A DNA stretch of 64,000 nucleotides from Actinomyces sp. (GTDB lineage Bacteria > Actinomycetota > Actinomycetes > Actinomycetales > Actinomycetaceae). The translations under genes and the position numbers were made by a program. Below the pieces are notes generated by a model. The model searched no databases. It was given only the letters and a program-made list of their open reading frames with translations, and was not told the origin of the DNA. The stretch lies in contig JALCNR010000002.1 of the NCBI GenBank assembly GCA_022649165.1, positions 1 to 64,000 of the forward strand, read 5' to 3'. Every line of letters starts with the position of its first letter. The stretch's first letter is position 1. Below are positions 1-8,801 of the stretch, piece after piece.

Positions 1-2
1 CA

Positions 3-488
3 GCGACACAGGCCATCGAGGAATACACCGAAGAGCACGCCGTCGAGGACGGCCTGCTCTGGGAAGCAGTCGAGGACGACAAGATCACCGCAACCACAGT
101 CAAGAAGCGGCTCCGCGCTGCCAAAGCCGAGGGGGGCGACCCCGACGAGATCGAGGCGCTGAACCACATCATGACTCTGTTCGCGGCCGAAACTGCTGCG
201 AAAAAAACGGTCAAGGACACGAAAACTCAGCTCGAGGAGCAGGCGCTTGCTCAATACGGAAAGCTCACGACCGACGACATCAAGAAGCTGGTTATCGATG
301 ATAAGTGGGGATCCACTATCGAGGCGGGCATCGAGAGCGAACTGGTGACAGCGGTGCAGAAGTTCACCGCGCGCCTGCGGGTGCTCGCCGAACGATACGA
401 AACCACGGTCGGGAAACTCGAAGCCGAGATCGAGGCGTTGAGTGCGAAGGTCGCAGGACATCTTGTGGCAATGGGGGTTTCGGTATGA
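3..488 (+). CDS. hsdM: Type I restriction-modification methyltransferase subunit HsdM, C-terminal part
   Basis: This is the last 161 codons of a gene that starts before the window; the frame is open from base 3. The fragment is charged and helical (many Glu/Lys/Asp), as in the C-terminal helical tail of HsdM that contacts HsdS. The N6-adenine methylase core with its NPPY motif lies outside the window, so the assignment rests on position and tail character. Its stop overlaps the hsdS start in an ATGA at 485-488, so the two are probably translationally coupled. In the family, two HsdM copies and one HsdS make the modification enzyme, and HsdR adds cleavage. Confidence 0.8.
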   Translation, partial: ATQAIEEYTEEHAVEDGLLWEAVEDDKITATTVKKRLRAAKAEGGDPDEIEALNHIMTLFAAETAAKKTVKDTKTQLEEQALAQYGKLTTDDIKKLVIDDKWGSTIEAGIESELVTAVQKFTARLRVLAERYETTVGKLEAEIEALSAKVAGHLVAMGVSV

Positions 489-1750
489 CCAGCTGGCCAA
501 TCGTCACTGTTGCAGACATTGCAGCGCGATCAAAAAACGCAATGGCCACGGGGCCGTTCGGATCCTCGATTGGCTCGCGCTTCTTTCGGCCTTTTGGTGT
601 GCCGATCGTGAGGGGCAGCAACCTCAGCACTGACCCAGAGATTCGCTTTAGCGATGCGGATCTGGTCTTCTTGGATGCAGAGAAAGCTATAGAGTTTTCC
701 CGGTCCATAGCGAAGCAAGGCGATTTAATCTTCAGCTGTTGGGGAACGATTAACCAAGTTGGGCTGCTAGACGGAACTTCGGCGTACCGCGAGTACGTCA
801 TATCCAACAAGCAGATGAAGTTGACTCCTGACCGGAACATCGTTCTTCCGGAGTTTTTGTACTACCTGTTCTCAGGGCCAGAAATGCAACGCGAGATCCT
901 TGGAGGCGCGGTCGGGACAGGAGTGCCGGGTTTTAACCTTACGCGTCTGAAGTCTCTACAGCTCCGCTTGCCGCCTATGGACGAACAGCGTGATATTGCA
1001 GCCGCTCTCTCATCGGGGGATCGGCTTGTCGCGGGTCTCGTGAATTTGATTTCCAAAAAGCGGAAGGTCAAGCAAGGCTTGATGCAGGAGTTGCTGACTG
1101 GGCGCACGCGGTTGCATGGCTTCAGAGGAGATTGGGTAGAACTTCGAGTTGCAAATGCCTCGCATCTTAAGGCTCGCATTGGTTGGCAAGGGCTAAGAAC
1201 TGATGAATATCGAAGCTCTGGCGAATATCGACTGGTGGGCGGCACTGATTTCAGAGCCGGTCGAGTTAACTGGGATTCGACCCCGTTCGTGGACAAGTGG
1301 AGATACGACCAAGATACGAATATTCAGCTTCAAGAAGGGGACATTCTCATCACTAAGGACGGCACCATAGGAAAAGTGGCACTAGTCGAAAACCTGCCTG
1401 GTCCTGCAACGCTCAATAGCGGTGTGTTCGTATTGCGACCGAAACGGAACTCGTACGATCCTCGTTTCATCTTCGCGATGCTGCGTTCGCAGTACTTTGA
1501 CAAGTTCGTGGCGGGGCTCAGCGCTGGATCAACAATTAATCACCTGTACCAGAAGGATCTGGTCACGCTTGCTTTCAGAGTCCCATCAGCCCGCGAAGAG
1601 CAGGAAGCCATCGCTCAAGTTCTACTCGACGCCGACGATGATATCGCCGCTTTGGAGCGTCGCCTCGCTTCTGCTCGGGCTATTAAACAGGGCATGATGC
1701 AGGAGTTGCTGACTGGGCGCACGCGTCTCACCGAGGGGGTTGCAGCATGA
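485..1750 (+). CDS. hsdS: Type I restriction-modification specificity subunit HsdS
   Basis: 421 residues, the usual length for HsdS, which recognises the bipartite DNA target and scaffolds HsdM and HsdR. Two target-recognition domains (about 1-170 and 212-375) are each followed by a conserved helical spacer ending in the repeated peptide QELLTGRTRL (about residues 200 and 405). The open frame continues upstream to 305, but ATG 485 overlaps the hsdM stop and the protein aligns with HsdS from there. The spacer peptides are encoded by a perfect 31-bp direct repeat. Base composition is less GC-rich than the chromosomal genes further right, which suggests acquisition of the TRDs by transfer. Confidence 0.95.
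   Translation: MTSWPIVTVADIAARSKNAMATGPFGSSIGSRFFRPFGVPIVRGSNLSTDPEIRFSDADLVFLDAEKAIEFSRSIAKQGDLIFSCWGTINQVGLLDGTSAYREYVISNKQMKLTPDRNIVLPEFLYYLFSGPEMQREILGGAVGTGVPGFNLTRLKSLQLRLPPMDEQRDIAAALSSGDRLVAGLVNLISKKRKVKQGLMQELLTGRTRLHGFRGDWVELRVANASHLKARIGWQGLRTDEYRSSGEYRLVGGTDFRAGRVNWDSTPFVDKWRYDQDTNIQLQEGDILITKDGTIGKVALVENLPGPATLNSGVFVLRPKRNSYDPRFIFAMLRSQYFDKFVAGLSAGSTINHLYQKDLVTLAFRVPSAREEQEAIAQVLLDADDDIAALERRLASARAIKQGMMQELLTGRTRLTEGVAA
1080..1110 (+). repeat. 31-bp direct repeat in hsdS, copy 1
   Basis: Encodes part of the central conserved spacer (peptide MQELLTGRTR). It is identical base for base to 1695-1725, 615 bp downstream. Identical repeats flanking a target-recognition domain are a known substrate for domain exchange in hsdS genes. 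Confidence 0.9.
1695..1725 (+). repeat. 31-bp direct repeat in hsdS, copy 2
   Basis: Second copy of the repeat at 1080-1110. It sits in the distal conserved spacer near the 3' end of hsdS. The two copies bracket the whole second target-recognition domain. Confidence 0.9.
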
Positions 1751-4700
1751 GCACCGTAGGTCAGATCGAGCGCAAGACGCAGAACCGTATCGTGGCTCTC
1801 TTCCGGGATCGGCTCGGCTACCAGTACGGCGGTAACCGTGAGGATCTCGACAACTGCAACATCGACGATGCTCTGCTGATCCAGAACCTAGAGGCTCGCG
1901 GCTACGACGACGAGTTGATTCGCCGTGCGGTCTCGCAGCTCCTGGCCGCCGCCTCTCTTGCGGATGGCCAGAAACTTTACGACTCGAACCGCAAGTTCTA
2001 CGAGCTGCTTCGCTACGGCGTCAAGGTCAAGCGCGACGTCGGAGAGACCACCGAGACGGTTTGGCCGATCAACTGGGAGAATCCGCAGGACAATCACTTT
2101 GTGGTGGCCGAGGAAGTCACCATCAAGGGCGAGCACACCAAGCGCCCCGACATCGTGCTCTACGTCAACGGCATCGCTATGGGCGTGATCGAGCTGAAAC
2201 GCTCATGGGTCAGCGTCAGCGAGGGCATCCGTCAGAACATTGGCAACCAGAAGCAGCACTTCGTGCGGCCGTTCTTCACGACCGTCCAGCTGCTGTTCGC
2301 GGGCAATGACGTCGAGGGCTTGCGCTACGGCGTGATCGATACCCCCGAGAAGTACTGGCTCGAGTGGAAGGAGTTCGGCGAGGAGTCGAACCCGCTCGAC
2401 CGTTCCCTGCTCCAGATGTGCTCCAAGGATCGGTTCCTGGAGATCATCCATGACTTTATCGTGTTCGACTCGGGAGTTAAGAAGACCGCCCGACACAACC
2501 AGTTCTTCGGCGTCAAGGCTGCTCAAGAGCGGGTCCGTAACCATGAGGGCGGCATCATCTGGCACACGCAGGGCTCGGGCAAGAGTCTGACGATGGTGTG
2601 GCTGGCGAAGTGGATTCGTGAGCATCAGACCGATGCCCGTGTCCTGATTATCACGGACCGCACCGAGCTTGATGAGCAGATCGACAAGGTCTTTGGCGGT
2701 GTCAACGAGTCGATCTACCGCACTACCTCGGGTGCCGACCTGATCGGCATGCTCAACCAGAGCCAACCGTGGCTGCTCTGCTCGCTTGTCCACAAGTTCC
2801 GCTCCGGCGACCAGAGTGATGAGTCGGATGAGACCGCCAGCGATGAGTTCATCAAGGAGTTGGGTTCCCGTGTCCCGACCGGCTTCAAGGTCAAGGGGAA
2901 CCTGTTCGTCTTCGTCGACGAGGCGCACCGCACCCAGAGTGGGAAGCTGCACAAGGCGATGACTGCCCTGCTGCCGGGCGCGATGTTCATCGGTTTCACT
3001 GGAACGCCGCTGCTCAAGGCCGACAAGGCGACGAGCATCGAGACGTTCGGCTCCTTTATCCACACCTACAAGTTCGATGAGGCTGTCCGGGATGGCGTGG
3101 TGCTGGACCTGCGTTACACGGCTCGCAACATCGACCAGGAGCTGATCGGTCCGGAGCGCGTCGACAAGTGGTTCGACGTCAAGACCAAGGGACTGACCGA
3201 CCTCAGCAAGGCGCGCCTCAAGAAGAAGTGGGGCACCATGCAGAAGGTCGTGTCGGCCCGTTCGCGTGCCGCCATGATCGTGCAGGACGTCCTGATGGAC
3301 TTCGAGCGTGAGCCTCGCCTGCTGTCTGGTCGCGGCAACGCCATGCTGGTGAGCGAAAGCGTCTACCAGGCCTGCAAGTTCTACGAGATGTTCGTCCAAG
3401 CGGGTTTCAAGGACAAGGTCGCCATCGTGTCGAGCTACGTCCCGACCGCTACCTCGATCTCAAAGGAGGATGCTGGCGAGGGCGACAACGAAGAGCTGAT
3501 CAAGTACGACATCTACCGCCAGATGCTGGCGGACTACTTCCGCGAGTCGGCAGACCAGGCAGTGCTGAGGGTCGAGGAGTTCGAGAAGGACGTCAAGCGT
3601 CGCTTCATTGAAGAGCCGGGTCAGATGCGACTGCTGATCGTGGTCGACAAGCTTCTGACCGGCTTCGACGCTCCGAGCGCCACGTACCTCTACATAGACA
3701 AGAAGATGAGGGACCACGGCCTGTTCCAGGCCATCTGCCGCGTCAACCGCCTCGACGGCGACGACAAGACCTACGGCTACGTCATCGACTACCGCGACCT
3801 GTTCCAATCGCTGGATCAAGCAATCACGGACTACACGTCCGGCGCCCTCGATGGCTACGCGAAGGAAGATATTGACGGACTGCTCAAAGACCGCACCCAG
3901 CAAGATCGTCAGGATCTGGACGAGGCGTTGGAGCGAGTCCGCGCCCTCTGCGAACCGGTGTCTCTGCCGAAGGGAACGCTGGAATACCAGCACTACTTCG
4001 TCTCCCTCGAGCCTGGCGATGCGGAGCAGATCAAGCTCAATGAGCCGAAGCGTGTCGAGCTGTACAAGTCGGTCGCTTCGCTGGTTCGCGCCTACGGCAC
4101 CCTGGCGAACGACATAGAGTCAGCTGGCTATACGGCTGCCGAAGCGGCATCCATCAAGAGCGAGGTCACCGACTACGTGGCCGTCCGTAACGAGGTCGAA
4201 CGTGGTGCCGGCGAGAACATCGACATGAAGCAGTTCGAAGCAGGCATGCGTTCGCTGCTCGACACCTACATCCTCGCCGAGCCGTCGGAGACAGTGGCGA
4301 CCCTGGACCAGGGCTTGGTGCAGCTGATCGTCGAACGCGGCGGCGGCGCCATCAACACCCTGCCGGAAGGTATTCGCAAGAATCCAGAGGCGGTGGCCGA
4401 GACCATCATCAACAACGTCCGCAAGACCATCGTCGATGAACGGGCACTGAACCCGAAGTACTACGGCCGGATGTCTTCACTGCTTGACGCCATCATTGAG
4501 CGTCGCCGCAAGGAAGCCGGGGCATACGCCGACTTCCTAAACGACCTGCTCTCCCTGACCGCTCAGGTCGGTAAGAAGGAGTCGGACGATACCTACCCTG
4601 CTTGGGCATCAACTCCTGCTCGTCGGGCGCTAGTCGACTTCAGCTGGCCGAGCGACATTACGATTGACGTCGAGTACTTGAGCGACTTCATCCAGAACAA

Positions 4701-4842
4701 CAAGGATCACGGCTGGGCAGGCAACCCGATGAAGGAGCGCGCCCTGAAGCGATCACTTCGTCGTGAACTGCCGGACGGATTCGGGCCGGAACGTCTAGAT
4801 GCACTCGTCAGGCTCCTGAAGGAGCACGATGAGTACCGCTAG
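1747..4842 (+). CDS. hsdR: Type I restriction endonuclease/translocase subunit HsdR
   Basis: 1031 residues, the normal HsdR length. This is the motor and nuclease of the type I enzyme. A PD-(D/E)xK nuclease core is visible near the N terminus (Asp near 135, then E-L-K near 149-151). It is followed by superfamily 2 helicase motifs: Walker A in GSGKS near 276-280, DEAH near 391-394, TGTP near 417-420, and motif VI region FQAICRVNRLDG near 660. The C-terminal third is the helical part that docks on the methylase. ATG 1747 overlaps the hsdS stop by four bases. The gene looks intact, so the system is probably active for restriction. Confidence 0.97.
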   Translation: MSTVGQIERKTQNRIVALFRDRLGYQYGGNREDLDNCNIDDALLIQNLEARGYDDELIRRAVSQLLAAASLADGQKLYDSNRKFYELLRYGVKVKRDVGETTETVWPINWENPQDNHFVVAEEVTIKGEHTKRPDIVLYVNGIAMGVIELKRSWVSVSEGIRQNIGNQKQHFVRPFFTTVQLLFAGNDVEGLRYGVIDTPEKYWLEWKEFGEESNPLDRSLLQMCSKDRFLEIIHDFIVFDSGVKKTARHNQFFGVKAAQERVRNHEGGIIWHTQGSGKSLTMVWLAKWIREHQTDARVLIITDRTELDEQIDKVFGGVNESIYRTTSGADLIGMLNQSQPWLLCSLVHKFRSGDQSDESDETASDEFIKELGSRVPTGFKVKGNLFVFVDEAHRTQSGKLHKAMTALLPGAMFIGFTGTPLLKADKATSIETFGSFIHTYKFDEAVRDGVVLDLRYTARNIDQELIGPERVDKWFDVKTKGLTDLSKARLKKKWGTMQKVVSARSRAAMIVQDVLMDFEREPRLLSGRGNAMLVSESVYQACKFYEMFVQAGFKDKVAIVSSYVPTATSISKEDAGEGDNEELIKYDIYRQMLADYFRESADQAVLRVEEFEKDVKRRFIEEPGQMRLLIVVDKLLTGFDAPSATYLYIDKKMRDHGLFQAICRVNRLDGDDKTYGYVIDYRDLFQSLDQAITDYTSGALDGYAKEDIDGLLKDRTQQDRQDLDEALERVRALCEPVSLPKGTLEYQHYFVSLEPGDAEQIKLNEPKRVELYKSVASLVRAYGTLANDIESAGYTAAEAASIKSEVTDYVAVRNEVERGAGENIDMKQFEAGMRSLLDTYILAEPSETVATLDQGLVQLIVERGGGAINTLPEGIRKNPEAVAETIINNVRKTIVDERALNPKYYGRMSSLLDAIIERRRKEAGAYADFLNDLLSLTAQVGKKESDDTYPAWASTPARRALVDFSWPSDITIDVEYLSDFIQNNKDHGWAGNPMKERALKRSLRRELPDGFGPERLDALVRLLKEHDEYR

Positions 4843-5554
4843 AGCCTACCTCACCGTGGCCGGCCTCGGCATCGACGTTGTCTACAAAGACATCAAGAAC
4901 CTGCACATCTCGGTTTACCCGCCAGTCGGGCGAGTCCGCGTTGCTGCACCGGATGCCCTCGACGAAGACACCATCCGCCTAGCGATCGTCCAACGTCTGC
5001 CGTGGATCAAGCAACAACGAGAGCGGCTGCAGCATGCAGATCGCCAGACCAAGCGGGAGATGCAATCCGGCGAAACCCACTACGTCTGGGGCCAGCGATA
5101 TCGGCTGGATGTCTCGCGCACCTCAGGTAACTTCCACGTTGAGACCAAGGGGCAAACGCTCTGGGTGGTAACGCCGGCTGACGCTGACGCTGACGCCAAG
5201 CGAGCCGCTCTGGACCGTTGGTACCGTCGCGAGCTCAAAGCCGCTCTGCCCTCCCTCCTGGCCAAGTGGCAGCCAATCGTGGGAGCCGAGGCGGACAAGA
5301 TCGTCGTTCGTCGCATGAAGACCAAGTGGGGCACATGCGTGACTCAATCCCGTACGATCTGGATCAATCCTGAGCTGGCTAAGAAGAACCCTCGCTGCCT
5401 CGAGTACATCGTTGTTCACGAACTGACGCACCTGCACGAGCGCAGCCACAACCAACGCTTCACTGACCTGATGGATCAGTTCCTGCCGGACTGGCGAGCA
5501 CGGCGCGACGAGCTGAACGACGCTCCGCTGGCCGACGAAGAGTGGGGGATGTAG
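4829..5554 (+). CDS. YgjP-like (DUF45/M48-type) zinc metallopeptidase
   Basis: 241 residues with the HExxH zinc motif (HELTH, about 197-201) followed by further histidines (HERSH). Upstream is the typical family segment around KTKWGTC, which precedes the metal site in YgjP/SprT-like proteins. No signal peptide or membrane segment, so probably cytosolic. The start overlaps the end of hsdR by 14 bp. Proteins of this family are often found directly after hsdR in type I loci (established association); their role there is unknown. Proteolytic control of the restriction complex or a cofactor role would be an inference. Confidence 0.9.
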   Translation: MSTARAYLTVAGLGIDVVYKDIKNLHISVYPPVGRVRVAAPDALDEDTIRLAIVQRLPWIKQQRERLQHADRQTKREMQSGETHYVWGQRYRLDVSRTSGNFHVETKGQTLWVVTPADADADAKRAALDRWYRRELKAALPSLLAKWQPIVGAEADKIVVRRMKTKWGTCVTQSRTIWINPELAKKNPRCLEYIVVHELTHLHERSHNQRFTDLMDQFLPDWRARRDELNDAPLADEEWGM

Positions 5555-6964
5555 ATGACGAACACACTTAGCCCTGGAGACGTGCGCGTGGGTCGCCTGT
5601 TCGATGGCGTTGATGACGCTGTTCCGGACCAGGCAGCGGCGCTGACCTTCAATGAGAAACACGGTGCTGAACTCACCATCCCCTACTACTACGAACCGGA
5701 CGGCGGTCCGAACCCTCAATATCTCAAGGCTCGCAAGTGGTTCGACATCGACAACAGCACCCTGCCGAAGACACTTGTCTTCGAGGACAACAAGGGCCAC
5801 GTCACTCTCGCCGGCACGATGTTTGGCGGTTACTCGGGCCTCGGTCGCGTCGTCGGAACTGTGAAGGCTCAGGCGACCATTTTCGAGCGTCCTCGGAACT
5901 ACAAGGACGAGTACCTCGTCAGAGAGTTCATCTCAAACATCGACGGCTTACGAGAGTTCGCGCGCTTCAGTCCAGTCCAACATGAATATGAGCAGAGCCG
6001 GGGTGAGAACGGTCACTACCGGACGACCGTGGTTCTCGACGCCAACGAGTCCGTCGAGTGGGAGACCGGCGGATTCAAATACACCGTCCAATCGAACGTT
6101 GCCTGGCACGGTACGCCGGGTCGCAGCTTCGTGATCGATGACAGCAATCCGTATATCAGCACCGTCAGCGAGAGCGGCGCGGCGATTGCCGATCACTTCT
6201 CAGCGCACTGGGCGGTACGGGTACTTCTGAGCCTGGTGTTTGGGCACAAGCTCGCATGGCGCTCCCACAAGTTGCGAGATGACGAGTTTCCTCTCTGGAT
6301 GATGGACGGCAGCGACCGCGGCGCTCACTCAGTGGAGGTGCAGATGTACGGTACCGTCGCACAGCACCGCGATCCTGTTCCGAAGAAGAACGCCTTCGTC
6401 TTTGGCCTGTTCCGGCTTGGCGACATCGGCGCGGACGGTATGCGTAAGTGGACCGAACTATATTCCGACAACGTTTTCAAACAAGCAGTTCAGCCTGCGG
6501 CTGAAGTGATCAACGGCGCGAGTCGCTTCCTTGAGCCTCAACTGATGATGCTCGCCATCTCTCTCGACCGCTTTGGCTACTACCGATTCAACGACAAAAG
6601 GCGACGTCCGATGTGTGGCCACATCGTCAAGTGCCTAGAGGCAGCTTATCTTGACTGGCCTGAGATTGGCAGTCGCATCGGCATCGCAAAGGCGATCTCA
6701 AGCGTCAACAACGACCTGAAGCACCCCGACCGAGAATCCTACCCCGACACTGACGTGTTGACCGGGGTCAAGGAACTTGCCGAGGTGATCGCGCGAGCCC
6801 AGCTATTCGATCTGCTCGGCGTTGACGACAAGCTTCGCCAGCAGTTCGTCAGTGGCAACGACGTGAGGAACGCGGTCGGGATCTTTGAACACGCCAAGCT
6901 CACTGTCACCGACGAGGGAGAATTTGTCCGGAACTCGAAAAGCGACGAAAGGCGGCTGACCTGA
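5555..6964 (+). CDS. Uncharacterised defence-operon protein, possible ApeA/HEPN-like
   Basis: 469 residues, not recognised with certainty. The N-terminal ~170 residues look beta-rich (strands around VTLAGT and VVGTVKAQATIF). The C-terminal half is helical and ends in a segment with NNDLKHPDR (about 384-392). That layout, a beta domain then a helical domain with an N/R...H motif, is reminiscent of ApeA-type HEPN proteins, but the canonical RxxxxH is not present: Arg is replaced by Asn. ATG 5555 follows the metalloprotease stop with no gap, so it belongs to the same transcript. No membrane segment. A ribonuclease effector or nucleic-acid sensor would be plausible but is unproven. Confidence 0.55.
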   Translation: MTNTLSPGDVRVGRLFDGVDDAVPDQAAALTFNEKHGAELTIPYYYEPDGGPNPQYLKARKWFDIDNSTLPKTLVFEDNKGHVTLAGTMFGGYSGLGRVVGTVKAQATIFERPRNYKDEYLVREFISNIDGLREFARFSPVQHEYEQSRGENGHYRTTVVLDANESVEWETGGFKYTVQSNVAWHGTPGRSFVIDDSNPYISTVSESGAAIADHFSAHWAVRVLLSLVFGHKLAWRSHKLRDDEFPLWMMDGSDRGAHSVEVQMYGTVAQHRDPVPKKNAFVFGLFRLGDIGADGMRKWTELYSDNVFKQAVQPAAEVINGASRFLEPQLMMLAISLDRFGYYRFNDKRRRPMCGHIVKCLEAAYLDWPEIGSRIGIAKAISSVNNDLKHPDRESYPDTDVLTGVKELAEVIARAQLFDLLGVDDKLRQQFVSGNDVRNAVGIFEHAKLTVTDEGEFVRNSKSDERRLT

Positions 6965-7041
6965 AGACTATAGATATCTCACGAGCACCGCGAGGCGAGT
7001 TAGCGGCGGCAGAACTTGTCGACGCTATCGCCGCGCACGGC

Positions 7042-8391
7042 TTGCTCGCCGACCTGACCGAACGTCACTACCTCGAACTCAAGGGGCCTGAGAATCTCAA
7101 TTCCAAGGCGGATAAGCAGAAGATCGCAAAGTTCATCCTGGGTGCAGCCAACCGATCACCGGAGCGAGCCGCAGAAGCATTCGAGGGTTATGGCGTGATG
7201 GTCATCGGCATCACAAAGAACGGGGCTGAAGGCATTGACCCGATCGAGACCCTGGAACTTCAAAAGGTCATCAAGCCCTTCCTTGGAGAAGCAGGCCCGC
7301 ACTGGGACGTCGTCCGAGTTCCAGTCGATGGATCGACCAAGCAAGTTCTGGTCGTTCTCGTAGACCCACCCAAGGTCGGCCAACCAGCTTTCATCTGCCG
7401 CGACAACGGGGACAAGCTCACCAGCGGCCACGTCTATTTCCGAGACGACGGCGAAACCCGCCAGGCCAACGCGGGCGAGATGGATATGATCGCCGCTGGC
7501 GGCGCTGCGAAATCAGCCGCGCCCGTTGATATCGCCGTCAGCGTGGTTGGCGTCGCGGTTCCCGTCATCATCGATGAGAAGCGCTCACTAGATAAGTGCA
7601 TCTCGGTCGAGCGAGAAGCCCTAATCGCGGCTCTGCCGCGGCTGAAGCCATCCAAACCCGCCTCGGCGCAGGGCGGACCCGGAGTTGCTATCGGGTACCA
7701 GAGCGCCATCGCCGAGCTATCTAAGAGCTTGAGTGCGGCCAACTTCTTTGGAGGCATCCCCGAGGAGCGAACAAGGGATGAGTACCTCGCTTCGATCGAT
7801 GACTGGGAAGCGAGATTCCGCAAGGCGTGGCCGAAGGCAGTACGCAGGTTTGCTGGCTACACACTCGACGCTGCCGAGGTTCAGGTTCTGAATCGAGCCA
7901 AGACATTCTTGCATGACGTTGAGGTGAAGGTCCATCTTGAGGGCGACGTGCGAGCACTCGACTACAAGGACCTGCCTAAGGACGCCGACGACATCCAGCT
8001 AAAGTTGCCCGCTCCACCGCGAGAGTGGGGTCCGCGACAACGAGATTTTGGTCTCGCCGGCATCAACCCATCGCTGTACGGCGGCCTCTCGATGAATCCG
8101 AACGACTTCAAGCCTTCTAGCTCAACGTGGAAGAACACCGGATCGGTCGACGTCAACGTCTACGTAGGAGACCTTCGCCCAGAGGACACCGTCACGACAG
8201 ACGACGAGGATTCCGTGCTCGTGTTCCTCGGCGAAGCACCAGAGTTTGTCCGGGCGACTTGGCGAGCAACTGCTCGCGGCTATGACGACGTGTTCACGGG
8301 GGAAACCAAGGTGGAGGTCGGTGAACCTCGTGATCTGACCGATGCGATGCGTTACGTCTTGGGTCTCGACGACGGAGATGACGAGGACTAA
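7042..8391 (+). CDS. AlbA_2/Schlafen-type putative DNA-binding protein
   Basis: About 449 residues from TTG 7042. The start contains the AlbA_2 hallmark YLELKG followed by a helix and GYGVMVIGI, then a strand-rich core ending in the conserved GHVYFRDDGETRQAN. This N-terminal nucleic-acid-binding domain is found in Schlafen-like and many phage-defence proteins. The rest (about 150-449) is not recognised. The start is uncertain: the frame is open upstream, and a CTG at 6961, overlapping the previous stop, has AAAGGCGG before it and would add 27 protein-like residues. The stop overlaps the next ATG by one base (TAATG, 8389-8393). Confidence 0.7.
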   Translation: MLADLTERHYLELKGPENLNSKADKQKIAKFILGAANRSPERAAEAFEGYGVMVIGITKNGAEGIDPIETLELQKVIKPFLGEAGPHWDVVRVPVDGSTKQVLVVLVDPPKVGQPAFICRDNGDKLTSGHVYFRDDGETRQANAGEMDMIAAGGAAKSAAPVDIAVSVVGVAVPVIIDEKRSLDKCISVEREALIAALPRLKPSKPASAQGGPGVAIGYQSAIAELSKSLSAANFFGGIPEERTRDEYLASIDDWEARFRKAWPKAVRRFAGYTLDAAEVQVLNRAKTFLHDVEVKVHLEGDVRALDYKDLPKDADDIQLKLPAPPREWGPRQRDFGLAGINPSLYGGLSMNPNDFKPSSSTWKNTGSVDVNVYVGDLRPEDTVTTDDEDSVLVFLGEAPEFVRATWRATARGYDDVFTGETKVEVGEPRDLTDAMRYVLGLDDGDDED

Positions 8392-8801
8392 TGGCGTCGG
8401 TCGACTCGCAGATTCGTAGCGCCGACGACGCGATCACCGGCAACATCGGCGCTCTGAAGGACAATCAGACACTGCTTTCGCAGAACCTCCTCTTGCAGAT
8501 ACGCAACTCGATCAAAGGACTGGCCGCTCACATCCACAACGGCGATCCAGATGCCGATCTCAACTACGCCACAATCAAGGCTAGAGTCGCGTACGTGCGA
8601 TCTAACGGCAGGCCCAGCTCGCCCCGTCTGTTCAGCGATCTTCTAAACACCAGCGCCTCACGCCATACGCTCGACGGCTATGTTTCCGCGCGACTAACGC
8701 TCAACTACTACGAGCATCTGCACCGAATCCGTGACCTGACTTGCGACATGTGCGACATCGACGACTATGCACGAGCCGTTGCTGAGAAATGGGGTTTGTA
8801 G
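8391..8801 (+). CDS. Small helical protein of unknown function in the defence operon
   Basis: 136 residues, mostly helical, with no membrane segment. Notable segments are LLSQNLLLQIRN with a His nine residues further on (about 35-50), and YEHLHRIRDL near 107. I do not recognise the family. It starts inside the stop of the AlbA_2 gene and ends 13 bp inside the ATPase gene, so its product is made in step with both. Small helical proteins in this position can be antitoxin-like partners or regulatory subunits of the neighbouring ATPase, but nothing in the sequence proves it. Confidence 0.65.
   Translation: MASVDSQIRSADDAITGNIGALKDNQTLLSQNLLLQIRNSIKGLAAHIHNGDPDADLNYATIKARVAYVRSNGRPSSPRLFSDLLNTSASRHTLDGYVSARLTLNYYEHLHRIRDLTCDMCDIDDYARAVAEKWGL

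Noticed and set aside
305-1750. Longer hsdS starting at 305
   Set aside because: The first 60 codons run inside hsdM in another frame and give an Arg/Gly-rich peptide unlike HsdS; ATG 485 overlaps the hsdM stop.
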